From NCBI GenBank assembly GCA_030144725.1, contig JASKMD010000004.1, positions 4,514,398-4,578,397 on the forward strand: DNA of 64,000 nucleotides, in the 5' to 3' direction. Made by a program: the position numbers and the translations under genes. Positions 1 to 12,534 of the stretch are shown here, piece by piece. This stretch comes from Haematococcus lacustris (Eukaryota > Chlorophyta > Chlorophyceae > Chlamydomonadales > Haematococcaceae). Every line of letters starts with the position of its first letter. The first letter of the stretch is position 1. The notes beneath the pieces are model-generated. The model was given only the letters and a program-made list of their open reading frames with translations, did not search any database and was not told the origin of the DNA.

Positions 1-3000
1 TATGCCCTTGCCATACTGCCCTTGCTGTACTGCCCTCGCCACACTGCCCTTGCCGTACTGCCCTTGCCATGCCGTATGCCGTATGCCCTTGCCATACTGC
101 CCTTGCTGTACTGCCCTCGCCACACTGCCCTTGCCGTACTGCCCTTGCCATGCCGTATGCCGTATGCCCTTGCCATACTGCCCTTGCTGTACTGCCCTCA
201 CCACACTGCCCTTGCCGTACTGCCCTTGCCATGCCGTATGCCGTATGCCCTTGCCATACTGCCCTTGCTGTACTGCCCTCACCACACTGCCCTTGCCGTA
301 CTGCCCTTGCCATGCCGTATGCCGTATGCCCTTGCCATACTGCCCTTGCTGTACTGCCCTCACCACACTGCCCTTGCCGTACTGCCCTTGCCATGCCGTA
401 TGCCGTATGCCCTTGCCATACTGCCCTTGCTGTACTGCCCTCACCACACTGCCCTTGCCGTACTGCCCTTGCCATGCCGTATGCCGTATGCCCTTGCCAT
501 ACTGCCCTTGCTGTACTGCCCTCACCACACTGCCCTTGCCGTACTGCCCTTGCCATGCCGTATGCCGTATGCCCTTGCCATACTGCCCTTGCTGTACTGC
601 CCTCGCCACACTGCCCTTGCCGTACTGCCCTTGCCATGCCGTATGCCCTTGCCATACTGCCCTTGCTGTACTGCCCTCGCCACACTGCCCTTGCCGCACT
701 GCCCTTGCCATGCCGTATGCCGTATGCCCTTGCCATACTGCCCTTGCTGTACTGCCCTCGCCACACTGCCCTTGCCGTACTGCCCTTGCCATGCCGTATG
801 CCGTATGCCCTTGCCATACTGCCCTTGCTGTACTGCCCTCGCCACACTGCCCTTGCCGTACTGCCCTTGCCATGCCGTATGCCGTATGCCCTTGCCATAC
901 TGCCCTTGCTGTACTGCCCTCGCCACACTGCCCTTGCCGTACTGCCCTTGCCATGCCGTATGCCGTATGCCCTTGCCATACTGCCCTTGCTGTACTGCCC
1001 TCACCACACTGCCCTTGCCGTACTGCCCTTGCCATGCCGTATGCCGTATGCCCTTGCCATACTGCCCTTGCTGTACTGCCCTCACCACACTGCCCTTGCC
1101 GTACTGCCCTTGCCATGCCGTATGCCGTATGCCCTTGCCATACTGCCCTTGCTGTACTGCCCTCACCACACTGCCCTTGCCGTACTGCCCTTGCCATGCC
1201 GTATGCCGTATGCCCTTGCCATACTGCCCTTGCTGTACTGCCCTCGCCACACTGCCCTTGCCGTACTGCCCTTGCCATGCCGTATGCCGTATGCCCTTGC
1301 CATACTGCCCTTGCTGTACTGCCCTCGCCACACTGCCCTTGCCGTACTGCCCTTGCCATGCCGTATGCCGTATGCCCTTGCCATACTGCCCTTGCTGTAC
1401 TGCCCTCGCCACACTGCCCTTGCCGTACTGCCCTTGCCATGCCGTATGCCGTATGCCCTTGCCATACTGCCCTTGCTGTACTGCCCTCACCACACTGCCC
1501 TTGCCGTACTGCCCTTGCCATGCCGTATGCCGTATGCCCTTGCCATACTGCCCTTGCTGTACTGCCCTCGCCACACTGCCCTTGCCGTACTGCCCTTGCC
1601 ATGCCGTATGCCGTATGCCCTTGCCATACTGCCCTTGCTGTACTGCCCTCGCCACACTGCCCTTGCCGCACTGCCCTTGCCATGCCGTATGCCGTATGCC
1701 CTTGCCATACTGCCCTTGCTGTACTGCCCTCGCCACACTGCCCTTGCCGTACTGCCCTTGCCATGCCGTATGCCGTATGCCCTTGCCATACTGCCCTTGC
1801 TGTACTGCCCTCGCCACACTGCCCTTGCCGTACTGCCCTTGCCATGCCGTATGCCGTATGCCCTTGCCATACTGCCCTTGCTGTACTGCCCTCGCCACAC
1901 TGCCCTTGCCGTACTGCCCTTGCCATGCCGTATGCCGTATGCCCTTGCCATACTGCCCTTGCTGTACTGCCCTCGCCACACTGCCCTTGCCGTACTGCCC
2001 TTGCCATGCCGTATGCCGTATGCCCTTGCCATACTGCCCTTGCTGTACTGCCCTCACCACACTGCCCTTGCCGTACTGCCCTTGCCATGCCGTATGCCGT
2101 ATGCCCTTGCCATACTGCCCTTGCTGTACTGCCCTCACCACACTGCCCTTGCCGTACTGCCCTTGCCATGCCGTATGCCGTATGCCCTTGCCATACTGCC
2201 CTTGCTGTACTGCCCTCACCACACTGCCCTTGCCGTACTGCCCTTGCCATGCCGTATGCCGTATGCCCTTGCCATACTGCCCTTGCTGTACTGCCCTCAC
2301 CACACTGCCCTTGCCGTACTGCCCTTGCCATGCCGTATGCCGTATGCCCTTGCCATACTGCCCTTGCTGTACTGCCCTCACCACACTGCCCTTGCCGTAC
2401 TGCCCTTGCCATGCCGTATGCCGTATGCCCTTGCCATACTGCCCTTGCTGTACTGCCCTCGCCACACTGCCCTTGCCGTACTGCCCTTGCCATGCCGTAT
2501 GCCCTTGCCATACTGCCCTTGCTGTACTGCCCTCGCCACACTGCCCTTGCCGTACTGCCCTTGCCATGCCGTATGCCGTATGCCCTTGCCACACTGCCCT
2601 TGCTGTACTGCCCTCGCCACACTGCCCTTGCCGTACTGCCCTTGCCATGCCGTATGCCGTATGCCCTTGCCATACTGCCCTTGCTGTACTGCCCTCACCA
2701 CACTGCCCTTGCCGTACTGCCCTTGCCATGCCGTATGCCGTATGCCCTTGCCATACTGCCCTTGCTGTACTGCCCTCACCACACTGCCCTTGCCGTACTG
2801 CCCTTGCCATGCCGTATGCCGTATGCCCTTGCCATACTGCCCTTGCTGTACTGCCCTCACCACACTGCCCTTGCCGTACTGCCCTTGCCATGCCGTATGC
2901 CGTATGCCCTTGCCATACTGCCCTTGCTGTACTGCCCTCGCCACACTGCCCTTGCCGTACTGCCCTTGCCATGCCGTATGCCCTTGCCATACTGCCCTTG

Positions 3001-5455
3001 CTGTACTGCCCTCGCCACACTGCCCTTGCCGTACTGCCCTTGCCATGCCGTATGCCGTATGCCCTTGCCACACTGCCCTTGCTGTACTGCCCTCGCCACA
3101 CTGCCCTTGCCGTACTGCCCTTGCCATGCCGTATGCCGTATGCCCTTGCCATACTGCCCTTGCTGTACTGCCCTCGCCACACTGCCCTTGCCGTACTGCC
3201 CTTGCCATGCCGTATGCCGTATGCCCTTGCCATACTGCCCTTGCTGTACTGCCCTCGCCACACTGCCCTTGCCGTACTGCCCTTGCCATGCCGTATGCCG
3301 TATGCCCTTGCCATACTGCCCTTGCTGTACTGCCCTCACCACACTGCCCTTGCCGTACTGCCCTTGCCATGCCGTATGCCGTATGCCCTTGCCATACTGC
3401 CCTTGCTGTACTGCCCTCACCACACTGCCCTTGCCGTACTGCCCTTGCCATGCCGTATGCCGTATGCCCTTGCCATACTGCCCTTGCTGTACTGCCCTCG
3501 CCACACTGCCCTTGCCGTACTGCCCTTGCCATGCCGTATGCCGTATGCCCTTGCCATACTGCCCTTGCTGTACTGCCCTCACCACACTGCCCTTGCCGTA
3601 CTGCCCTTGCCATGCCGTATGCCGTATGCCCTTGCCATACTGCCCTTGCTGTACTGCCCTCGCCACACTGCCCTTGCCGTACTGCCCTTGCCATGCCGTA
3701 TGCCCTTGCCATACTGCCCTTGCTGTACTGCCCTCGCCACACTGCCCTTGCCGCACTGCCCTTGCCATGCCGTATGCCGTATGCCCTTGCCACACTGCCC
3801 TTGCTGTACTGCCCTCACCACACTGCCCTTGCCGTACTGCCCTTGCCATGCCGTATGCCGTATGCCCTTGCCATACTGCCCTTGCTGTACTGCCCTCACC
3901 ACACTGCCCTTGCCGTACTGCCCTTGCCATGCCGTATGCCGTATGCCCTTGCCATACTGCCCTTGCTGTACTGCCCTCACCACACTGCCCTTGCCGTACT
4001 GCCCTTGCCATGCCGTATGCCGTATGCCCTTGCCATACTGCCCTTGCTGTACTGCCCTCACCACACTGCCCTTGCCGTACTGCCCTTGCCATGCCGTATG
4101 CCGTATGCCCTTGCCATACTGCCCTTGCTGTACTGCCCTCGCCACACTGCCCTTGCCGTACTGCCCTTGCCATGCCGTATGCCCTTGCCATACTGCCCTT
4201 GCTGTACTGCCCTCGCCACACTGCCCTTGCCGTACTGCCCTTGCCATGCCGTATGCCGTATGCCCTTGCCACACTGCCCTTGCTGTACTGCCCTCGCCAC
4301 ACTGCCCTTGCCGTACTGCCCTTGCCATGCCGTATGCCGTATGCCCTTGCCATACTGCCCTTGCTGTACTGCCCTCGCCACACTGCCCTTGCCGTACTGC
4401 CCTTGCCATGCCGTATGCCGTATGCCCTTGCCATACTGCCCTTGCTGTACTGCCCTCGCCACACTGCCCTTGCCGTACTGCCCTTGCCATGCCGTATGCC
4501 GTATGCCCTTGCCATACTGCCCTTGCTGTACTGCCCTCACCACACTGCCCTTGCCGTACTGCCCTTGCCATGCCGTATGCCGTATGCCCTTGCCATACTG
4601 CCCTTGCTGTACTGCCCTCACCACACTGCCCTTGCCGTACTGCCCTTGCCATGCCGTATGCCGTATGCCCTTGCCATACTGCCCTTGCTGTACTGCCCTC
4701 ACCACACTGCCCTTGCCGTACTGCCCTTGCCATGCCGTATGCCGTATGCCCTTGCCATACTGCCCTTGCTGTACTGCCCTCACCACACTGCCCTTGCCGT
4801 ACTGCCCTTGCCATGCCGTATGCCGTATGCCCTTGCCATACTGCCCTTGCTGTACTGCCCTCACCACACTGCCCTTGCCGTACTGCCCTTGCCATGCCGT
4901 ATGCCGTATGCCCTTGCCATACTGCCCTTGCTGTACTGCCCTCGCCACACTGCCCTTGCCGTACTGCCCTTGCCATGCCGTATGCCCTTGCCATACTGCC
5001 CTTGCTGTACTGCCCTCGCCACACTGCCCTTGCCGCACTGCCCTTGCCATGCCGTATGCCGTATGCCCTTGCCACACTGCCCTTGCTGTACTGCCCTCGC
5101 CACACTGCCCTTGCCGTACTGCCCTTGCCATGCCGTATGCCGTATGCCCTTGCCATACTGCCCTTGCTGTACTGCCCTCGCCACACTGCCCTTGCCGTAC
5201 TGCCCTTGCCATGCCGTATGCCGTATGCCCTTGCCATACTGCCCTTGCTGTACTGCCCTCGCCACACTGCCCTTGCCGCACTGCCCTTGCCATGCCGTAT
5301 GCCGTATGCCCTTGCCATACTGCCCTTGCTGTACTGCCCTCGCCACACTGCCCTTGCCGTACTGCCCTTGCTGTACTGCCCTTGCTTTACTGCCTTTGCC
5401 ATGCCGTATGCCCTTGCCATACTGCCCTTGCTGTACTGCCCTTGCTTTACTAGAC
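1..5455. repeat. 81-bp tandem satellite with higher-order organisation
   Basis: About 67 head-to-tail copies of an 81-bp unit. Each unit is itself built from four 14-bp sub-repeats of the type TGCCCTTGCCATAC followed by a 25-bp tail containing a doubled GCCGTAT. Six units are 74 bp because one GCCGTAT copy is missing (near 641, 2497, 2977, 3698, 4177 and 4981). Each short unit shifts the reading frame by 7 bases. From the second one on, each is followed by a unit with CACACTG in place of CATACTG, which defines higher-order blocks of about 23, 6, 9, 6 and 10 units. Point variants (CGCCACAC/CACCACAC, CGTAC/CGCAC) recur in blocks. The array decays at 5360-5455. The very long open frames over it on both strands are a consequence of an 81-bp (3n) unit lacking stop codons and are not treated as genes. 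Confidence 0.97.
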
Positions 5456-8170
5456 ACCCTGGCTGCTAGGATCTAGTGATGCAGGCACTCCCATGCTTGC
5501 ATGGCTGCTTGGCTATGCAGGTGGCCTCTAACAACAACAATGACGACGACGGCGTCTCCCCTGCCTGCCAGGTCCACCCACAACTGTCCACCTTGACCTA
5601 TACCCTGACCTCCACTCTTACCTATTGGCTGGTGAGCACCTCTCAGCTGTAGGACAACCGCCTGATGCTCATCGCCATCGCTGCCCGCCACCAGGGCTGG
5701 TACAGCGGGGGCAGGCGGGCTGGGTGCTAAGACCAGCAGCCTCAGCCTGCGCAGCCATGGGGGTGGTGCGCAGCCATAACTGAACCTGGACATGTTGACC
5801 GTTGAGGTGAGGGAAGGAGGTGAGGGGCGAGGGGAGATAAAAGTCACCAGCTGATTGCACTCTGATCCATCACCAGGGGGGTGAGGGGCAAGCAGAAGTG
5901 GAGTGGACAAGGCTGTGTTCCGGTGGGTGGTGGCTGTTTAGGCAACAGCTCGAACAGTGCCTACTGCACACACCATTGTGCAGCAGGCCTGGTGTGCTTC
6001 GGCCTTTGGTCGCAGCCATAGGGGTGGTGAGCAGCCAAGGCAGCAGCCTGCACTAGTGGTGAGCAGCCAAGGCAGCAGCCTGCACTGGTGGTGGGTGGTC
6101 TGGCGCCTAGGCTGCGTTGAGGTCAACCAGGGCACGCATGCCCAGGGTCTCACCTGCATCTGGAGGGGGGTCATCTGCATCTGGGCTGCAGCGGCTCAGT
6201 GTTGACACTCAGCGCAGCACAATAGGGGTATGGCGCCTCACCAACACGCCACCACATGTGGCCGGGCCAGCCATCATGGGCCAGCCATGCGTTGGGGGTC
6301 CCTGCTGTGAGTGAGGCCCCTGCTGTTTGCTGAGGCTGATGGAACCCATAGGGGTGGCAGCCAGCCACTGCTGTGTGGCTCCCTTTAGGGCTGGTGGGCT
6401 TAGGCCTCGCAGGGTCTGGTCGTGCACAGCTGAGCTGACCCTGCTGCTGTGGTGTGCGTGCCACCCAGCTGCACAGTCTGTGTGCTCTGCCTGTCGGGCG
6501 TCCCATTTTCCCATGAACCAGTCAGTCAAGTCAAGTCAAGTCAAGTCAGTACAATTACCTGTAAGTACTGCAAGGCTGCAAGTGCTATCCACCTGCTTGT
6601 GCTCGCCTGACTGCAGTTTTTACACGACACGGCTTTTCGCACCATACCCAACTCAACATTGTTGGTGACGTCTGCACCCTAGCTCATCATCCTGGAGGCA
6701 GTGAGGCACTCCCTACAAAACCTGGTGCGTGGCTGTCAACAACGCCATCATGCATCATGACCTTAGCCGATGTGAGCTGTCGTGCTGAAGCAGTACATAG
6801 AGTCTTGCATGAAATGCCAGGGACTGGGACACAAAGCTGCTGGTGGGTAGGGAGCGGGTGCTTTGTGTGGTGTGTCAAGCACTCAAGGATAGTGGTGACG
6901 TCTCCACCCTAGCTCATCATCCTGATGGCTGTGCGGTGCCCCCGACCTGGTGCGCCGTCGCTCAGTGGGGTGCCCAGTGGGGTGGACATCAGTAGATGTG
7001 ACCAGTCTTGCTGGAGCCGTCTCGCTAGAGCTGAGTTGGGGATCAAAGTTATAGGAACTGGGACACAACTGGGCCGAGGGCTGGGCTGAGGGCTGAGGCC
7101 ACCCCGTTAGGCATGCAGTAGAGCTTCACAACAGCTGTTGTTTCTTATGAGACTTTCACACTGGGCGCTAGAGTAGCTAGTCGCTGCACTGGTGGTAGGT
7201 TGGCTGACCCGTAGGGTGCCATGCCTTGTAGAGGCTGCCATGTCGGCTTACCCTGGCTGCTCACCTGGCCAGATGTCGAGTCCAGATGTAGGCTGGCCGC
7301 TAGTACTCGACCCCTGGTGTTGATGAGCAAGCCGGCTGCTGTGTAGACCCACTCCCTCATGGCGCCCTGCATGTTGCCTGATATGGCCTGCTCGGTTGAG
7401 TGGGAGCGCACCATGATGGAGTGGAGGCAGTGACGGCCTGGCATACGGTCGGCCATGTGGGCAAGTCAGCAGTAGGCCTGCACAGCTCATGGAAAATCAC
7501 GAGTAGCGCCGTTTAAGCATTGGGGCTGCCCCAGCAATGGGAGCAAGGCACGTTCAGGGCGATTCCTTATGAGGATGAGCTTCATTTGCTATTGCTTAGT
7601 ATCCAGCCACGTCAAGGTCGTAGTGTAGATGCCAAGGCATGATGAATGATGTGCTGGCCTGTGGTAAAGCATGATAGCGTCTGGAGCTGTTGTCTAGGGC
7701 TGCAACATGAATGTTTATGTAGGGCTCATAATCATTAGAATGAGACACGGATTAGATGATTGCGTGTGGTTCAGGGAGCAGTAGCCAGAGTGCCATGGGC
7801 TTGCAGCATAGTGTGAAACGCTGCTGGAATTAGCAAAATAGCACGGAAAAAATATGTTTGGTGCGCTGTGTATGTAAACCAGTTCAGTGGTCAGCGGCAC
7901 TGTTGCTGCAAACTTGCATCAGCTAGCTGCATGTAACCGAACCAACTTTATGCATGTGGCAACAGCAGTGGCTGGTGCAGGTGCAAGCTACTGATCCTTG
8001 ACAATTGCACAGGCATGCCCCACCCCAGCTGCTCTGCTGCACCTCGCAGGCAAGAGAACATGAGGGGATAAGATCAGGCTGGGCGGGGTGCCCCTTGTCT
8101 TTGCGTACACATGGAGCCTACCCACCCACCCACTCCCCTGAAAAATGGAACTGCACAGCATCAAGATTTG
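5456..8170. other. Intergenic stretch without a convincing gene
   Basis: Only short, low-complexity frames are seen. Two structures stand out: a GTCAA microsatellite near 6527-6547, and an imperfect direct duplication in which the words at 6663-6735 recur at 6894-6960 (GTGACGTCTNCACCCTAGCT and onwards). A similar phrase about a 'gactgggacacaa' core follows each copy. No RNA gene or protein domain was recognised. Confidence 0.5.
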
Positions 8171-8687
8171 AGCACAGTGATTCAACTTTGGCCAGGTATT
8201 AATACCCTGAGGAATTTGAACGAGGTATTAATACCTCACCGGCCCACCGGTGGCACACATCAGCGCCACTAGCGCTATGGCTACGACTGTCAGTCCTACA
8301 CCGTCCGACACTCATCCTGCAGCCGAAGCGTGGCTGGACACAAAAGTACTAATGAGTACCTACGACTATGAGTATGAGAGTGCAGTGGCCTATGCCAGAT
8401 GTAAGTGTATGAGTGTCGGTGTGCCATTGTGCACCAGGGCAACCCATCGGGAACATCGAGACCAACATTAGGCTTACAGTGTGATGAGGCTGACAATGCC
8501 AATGTAACATAGCCGCAGTCACAGCCTTGCTTTAAGGCCCCCTTTCCAATGGACTCCGGGCGGATACTTGAGACACCGTAACACTTGAGCCTTGAGACAC
8601 TGTAACACTTGAGACACTGTTAAACTGTGACTGTTGGACAAGCCTTGAGACACTGTGACACTTAAGACACTTGAGACACTGTAGGAC

Positions 8688-8695
8688 CTTGAGAC
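8688..8695. repeat. Target-site duplication, left copy (inner hAT-like element)
   Basis: CTTGAGAC here is repeated exactly at 10358-10365, on the other side of the element. Eight bases long and fitting the hAT consensus nTnnnnAn, it supports hAT-type insertion. Confidence 0.85.
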
Positions 8696-10357
8696 TAGGG
8701 CGTTCCCGGCCAGGTCCTATTATGACCCGGGTCTTAAGACCCTGAGGATTTTGAACGGGGTCTTAAGACCCCACCGGCCCACCGGCGGCACACATCAGCG
8801 CCACTAGCGCTATGACTACGCCTGTCAGTCTTACACCGCCCGACACCGAAGACACTCTTCCTCCAGCCGAAGCTCGCTGGACCTAAAGTACAAATGAGTA
8901 CCTAGAGTGCAGTGGCCTATGCCGGATGTAACTGTCTGAGTGTCGATGTGCCATTGTGCACCAGGGCAACCCATCGGAAATATCGCGACCACGCCGGAGC
9001 GCCCGAAATGAGGCTTACAGTGTGATGAGGCTTACAGTACCCATGTACCATAGCCGCAGTCACGCCTTGCTTCAAGGTTGCTCTCACAGTAAGCGAGTGA
9101 CCAGGCCGCAAACTCGGCCATGATCCGAGCTGTGGCGCCCATCCTGTTCAGCGCAGCGCGATGATGCCGCTTCTACAAAGAACGGGCGCCACAGCGTCAG
9201 GCCCAGGCCTGGCCCGATACAATGTAAGATACAGAGATACAGACTGTATCGCTGTATGAGTGAGCTGTAGCTTCTCTGTAATGTGATACTGTATCGGCTG
9301 TATCGGCATCTTTGGCTAACCGACTGGCCACGCCTATTGGATACTAGCCGCGATGGCGGGTGTATCACCTACGGAAGGGCCTGGTACTCGGCAACAGCGC
9401 ATTAGTGCACTTCTGCGGCAAACATCCTTGCCCCAGCCAGGAATCGCGCGTGCAACAGCTCGCGCTTGTGCTGCTGGGCCCTCTCACGCTTCTCGAGGGC
9501 CAAAGGAGCCGTGGTACAAGGTGCTTTTCCATGAGGCTCCTGGCAACGAGGGAGTGTACGAGTGCGATGCTTGCGGGACAAAGGACATCCGCGCTGGCAA
9601 AAACATCATACACTCCAGCGTGCCATTGCACCTTTTTTTATCTAGTCATTGCACCATGTGCAGGTACTGACCGGGCAGCTGGTGATGCCCGCTTCAACCT
9701 ACACCAGCGGTGGCTGATGCCCAAGGCATTGCAGCTCGTTGGACTCAGCAACTCAGTTCTGGACACTGTGCTCACAGCAAATCCATGCTTGTGGTGGCAG
9801 ACTTATGGCCACGGCTTTGGTGTGTTGCGAGACGTGGCTATGAGGCTACTGAGCATCCCTTGGCCAAAGGCAAGCAAGTTGCTTGGCCAAAGGCAAGCAA
9901 GTTTAAAAAAAAGGGGCGAAAACAAAAAAGATTCCCCGATACAGTCGGTTGGGCTGTATCTTACAGCCCGGCCGGCCTGTATCATACAGAAACGGAAGCT
10001 ACAGAAACTGTATCTGTATCTCTGTATCGCTGTATGCCCAGCCCTGGTCAGGCCACAAACTCCCTCACTCCCTCACACTCGACCGTCAGTAAAATTGTGT
10101 GTTGCATGTTGCACAAGCCGCCGTTGCGGGCTCTGCCACTGTTGTAATCCCTACCCCTGTAACCCCGATAGACTGGCCCAATCCACTAGCGATACTTCAT
10201 TCTATCACTCCGAAGGTGAGCATACCCGACCCTGACAGGAATCGATCTAGGGACCTCTCGCACAAGTGCCACTTTCAGGTCTTAAGACCTCTAGTACCGG
10301 TCTTAAGACCTTTAGGACCCAAAACATCAGGCGGGTCTTAAGACCCGGCACGCCCTA
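8696..10357 (+). mobile_element. Inner hAT-like DNA element, 1662 bp
   Basis: The ends are perfect 8-bp inverted repeats (TAGGGCGT at 8696, ACGCCCTA at 10350-10357) flanked by an exact 8-bp duplication CTTGAGAC. Subterminal palindromes of the type GGTCTTAAGACC occur twice at the left (8729-8742, 8757-8772) and three times at the right (10277-10290, 10299-10310, 10333-10346). Inside, GTATC-rich inverted segments (about 9205-9325 and 9935-10060) bracket an ORF with a zinc-finger-like motif. At 1.66 kb it is too short for a full hAT transposase, so it is probably non-autonomous or internally deleted. It is inserted within a related, older element. Confidence 0.75.
9353..9670 (+). CDS. Short ORF with a BED-like zinc-finger motif, fragment of a hAT transposase?
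   Basis: A 105-residue frame whose C-terminal half reads like a BED-type finger: aromatic W-Y, then CDAC, a basic stretch and His residues at roughly 9590-9650. BED fingers stand at the N-terminus of many hAT transposases, which fits its position inside an element with hAT ends. A pyrimidine-rich tract followed by CAG at about 9662 looks like a 3' splice site, so the true end may differ and further exons may follow (open sequence at 9663-9900 in another frame). No RNase-H-like catalytic core of hAT was found. The identity is an inference from motif and context. Confidence 0.4.
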   Translation: MAGVSPTEGPGTRQQRISALLRQTSLPQPGIARATARACAAGPSHASRGPKEPWYKVLFHEAPGNEGVYECDACGTKDIRAGKNIIHSSVPLHLFLSSHCTMCRY

Positions 10358-10365
10358 CTTGAGAC
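10358..10365. repeat. Target-site duplication, right copy (inner hAT-like element)
   Basis: CTTGAGAC, identical to 8688-8695, directly follows the right inverted repeat of the element. Confidence 0.85.
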
Positions 10366-10489
10366 TGTGACACTGTTAAACAAGTCTCATCGTCAATTGT
10401 GCATGTGACAACGGTCCACATTACAACGGTAGCAAGGCAAGTACCACCAGCAAGACAAACCATGCCAACCAGCTATTGCCAACACACAC

Positions 10490-11052
10490 GCAAATTAGTG
10501 CACAACTATCGATTTTGAGGGGGTGTTTTTTGTACACGGTTCGCCTCGGAATGAGACTATTGGCCCATGCCCACCAACATCGTGCAAAATTTCGTAGTAA
10601 TCAGCGAAATTCGTGAATTGTATAATTAATATTTAGTCAACCTCTTTCAAAGCTACTACTTATAGTGCAGTACTGCACCATACCTAACGACGCAACAATG
10701 CACCAAACCTCATCGTCAAAAACTGCACCATACACAGTCTAGTAGTTTTGTGATGTAATAAAGTAGTTATGTTGATAATTCATTGGTATGTTACTGGTTT
10801 AGAGATGGTTGTTCTTATAAATCACATTGGTTCTCATGGTGTAGTACTGCACCTGTCCCCAGTGCACGACTACAATGCACCCAATGGTGCTACACTGCAC
10901 CACACCGAGTGGTACAACACATCACCTCAGCGATATCTCACCAACCATGCATATTTATGAATTTTCGTTCAAACCCCAATCTTATAACCATGTCATATGG
11001 CTATGTGCAAAATCTCAAGCCGCGATTCTGAAATATGCTGTTACTAATTTGC
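10490..11052. mobile_element. 563-bp MITE-like repeat, copy 1
   Basis: A non-coding, AT-rich segment with short terminal inverted repeats (GCAAATTAGT at the left, ACTAATTTGC at the right). It contains several TGCACCA words. A second copy of exactly the same length lies at 52716-53278, in the same orientation, inside a Gypsy RNase H domain, which proves mobility. An ACACAC stretch precedes both copies. Target duplications are not clear. Confidence 0.7.
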
Positions 11053-12516
11053 CTGAGTGAAGTCCAATGCACGTGGGCACCTTCACTCTCTCCAAAGGGC
11101 ATGTGTGTAGCACATGCTACAGCTCTGATGGTGGATCAGGCTGCATCAGGTACCTGTTGACATCAACCTTACACAACCTGACACACCCGGCACACCACCT
11201 GACACGCACCTGACACACCACCTGATGCAACCCTACACAACCTGACACAACCTGACAACAGCTGAAATCAACCTGTGTGCCAGGCACATAGTCAGGTCCC
11301 ACAAGGTCTCTTTGGCGAAATGTACCGAGAGCCATCTGATGCCGCGCTTACACAGCCTTGATCAGCGAGCCTTCCCGATATGCCTACTGCATCAAAGGGC
11401 CTGCACGGCCTGGACGCCCACCAACCCTTGCCAAGTGTCCAGCTGGCAAGGTTACTGTAGATGGCTGCGGCGTTCTTTCTTAAGCGGGTGCTAGTAGGTA
11501 CGGTCTACAGTATCGCTCCGAAGGTGAGCATACCCAACCCTGACAGGATGCGATCTTGGGACCTCTCGCACAAGTGCGGCTTCCAGGTATTAATACCTCT
11601 AGTACCGGTATTAATTCCCGTATTATTGGAGTTTTACTGCTTTGTAACAGTTAAAACCACCGGTATTACAGATGGGTAAAACGCTATTAATAGGCATAGC
11701 GCACTGCTATTAACAAAAGTGCATCTCTATTAATAAAAAAGTGCATCTCTATTGATAAAAGTGCAACTATAAAGGGAGTTCACATACGACCGTGACCACT
11801 ACGGAAATGAACTAAAGACAACCATGCAAGACCTACATAGAATTCAAAGGCTACTGTCGCACACTCACAAAAGCAAGCACCATTCATCAACGCAAAACCA
11901 CCCTTCTCCTCCTTCCTCCTCTATGTTACTCCTTCTTAGGCTGGAGGTTCATCTGCAAGGAGTTCACCTGCATCTGGATACCAGCCGGCTGCATTTGCAG
12001 CTGAAAGGCTGACATCTGCTGAGACATGCTGCTCATTTGAGCTGGTAGCTGCCCTACACAAGCCGACCACATGGGCAGGAAGGAATGGCACATGGAGCTG
12101 GGAGGTGGTGGAGAGACAGGGAGAGATCAAGGAGAGACAGAACCCATGACACCATGGCCAGCCATGGCCACTTGAGTGGGAGGCACAGCCATGCTGAATG
12201 CACCCACAGTGGACGCAACCGGTGGCAACATGCTCAATAATACGGAGCCCACAGTCACAGAACCTACAGCATGCCTACAACACAGCCACAACAAGCTACG
12301 CCGCTGGTGCATCAGCTTGCACAACAGCCTGTGGCACATCAGCCGCCTTCGCCACAGAGAGCAATAACAAACTTACTCACCTCACCAGCCACAGCAGCCA
12401 ACCGCACCAGCACTAGCAGCCAGCCGCAGCAGCCAGCAACAAAGGCATGACATAAACAAGATGCGACCAGGATGTCGGCTATGCACATCACAAGAAGAAG
12501 AAGAAGAAGAAGACTA

Positions 12517-12534
12517 CGCCGGTATTCACCGGCG
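12517..12534 (-). other. 3'-terminal hairpin of the Dualen element
   Basis: CGCCGGT-loop-ACCGGCG, seven perfect pairs and a tetraloop, 73 bp beyond the last stop codon. It lies immediately before a seven-unit CTT repeat (minus-strand sense). In other LINEs, 3' stem-loops are recognised by the reverse transcriptase for target-primed reverse transcription; that role here is inferred. Confidence 0.5.

Larger units (their letters stand above)
8175..11639. mobile_element. Outer hAT-like DNA element (split by nested insertions)
   Basis: The left end (8175) and the inverted right end (11639) both start CAGT, and each runs about 32 bases to a palindrome GGTATTAATACC (8195-8206; 11586-11597). A second palindrome copy lies just inside each end (8224-8235; imperfect at 11607-11618). 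The left subterminal DNA (to about 8330) is clearly homologous to that of the inner element at 8729-8870. The right subterminal DNA (11519-11620) is homologous to 10210-10315. The only systematic difference is the palindrome core, TATTAATA here and TCTTAAGA in the inner element. The 8-bp flanks do not match convincingly, so the exact ends are inferred. The interior is largely occupied by the inner hAT-like element and a MITE. Confidence 0.5.

Noticed and set aside
2..5476. Very long ORFs (up to about 1,800 codons) on both strands at the window start
   Set aside because: They arise from an 81-bp satellite without stop codons; all frames are equally open and there is no start, splice or domain evidence for a gene.
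11824..12470. Short ORFs on both strands between the hAT nest and the Dualen 3' end
   Set aside because: They are Ser/His/Gln-rich low-complexity frames without motif or splice support.
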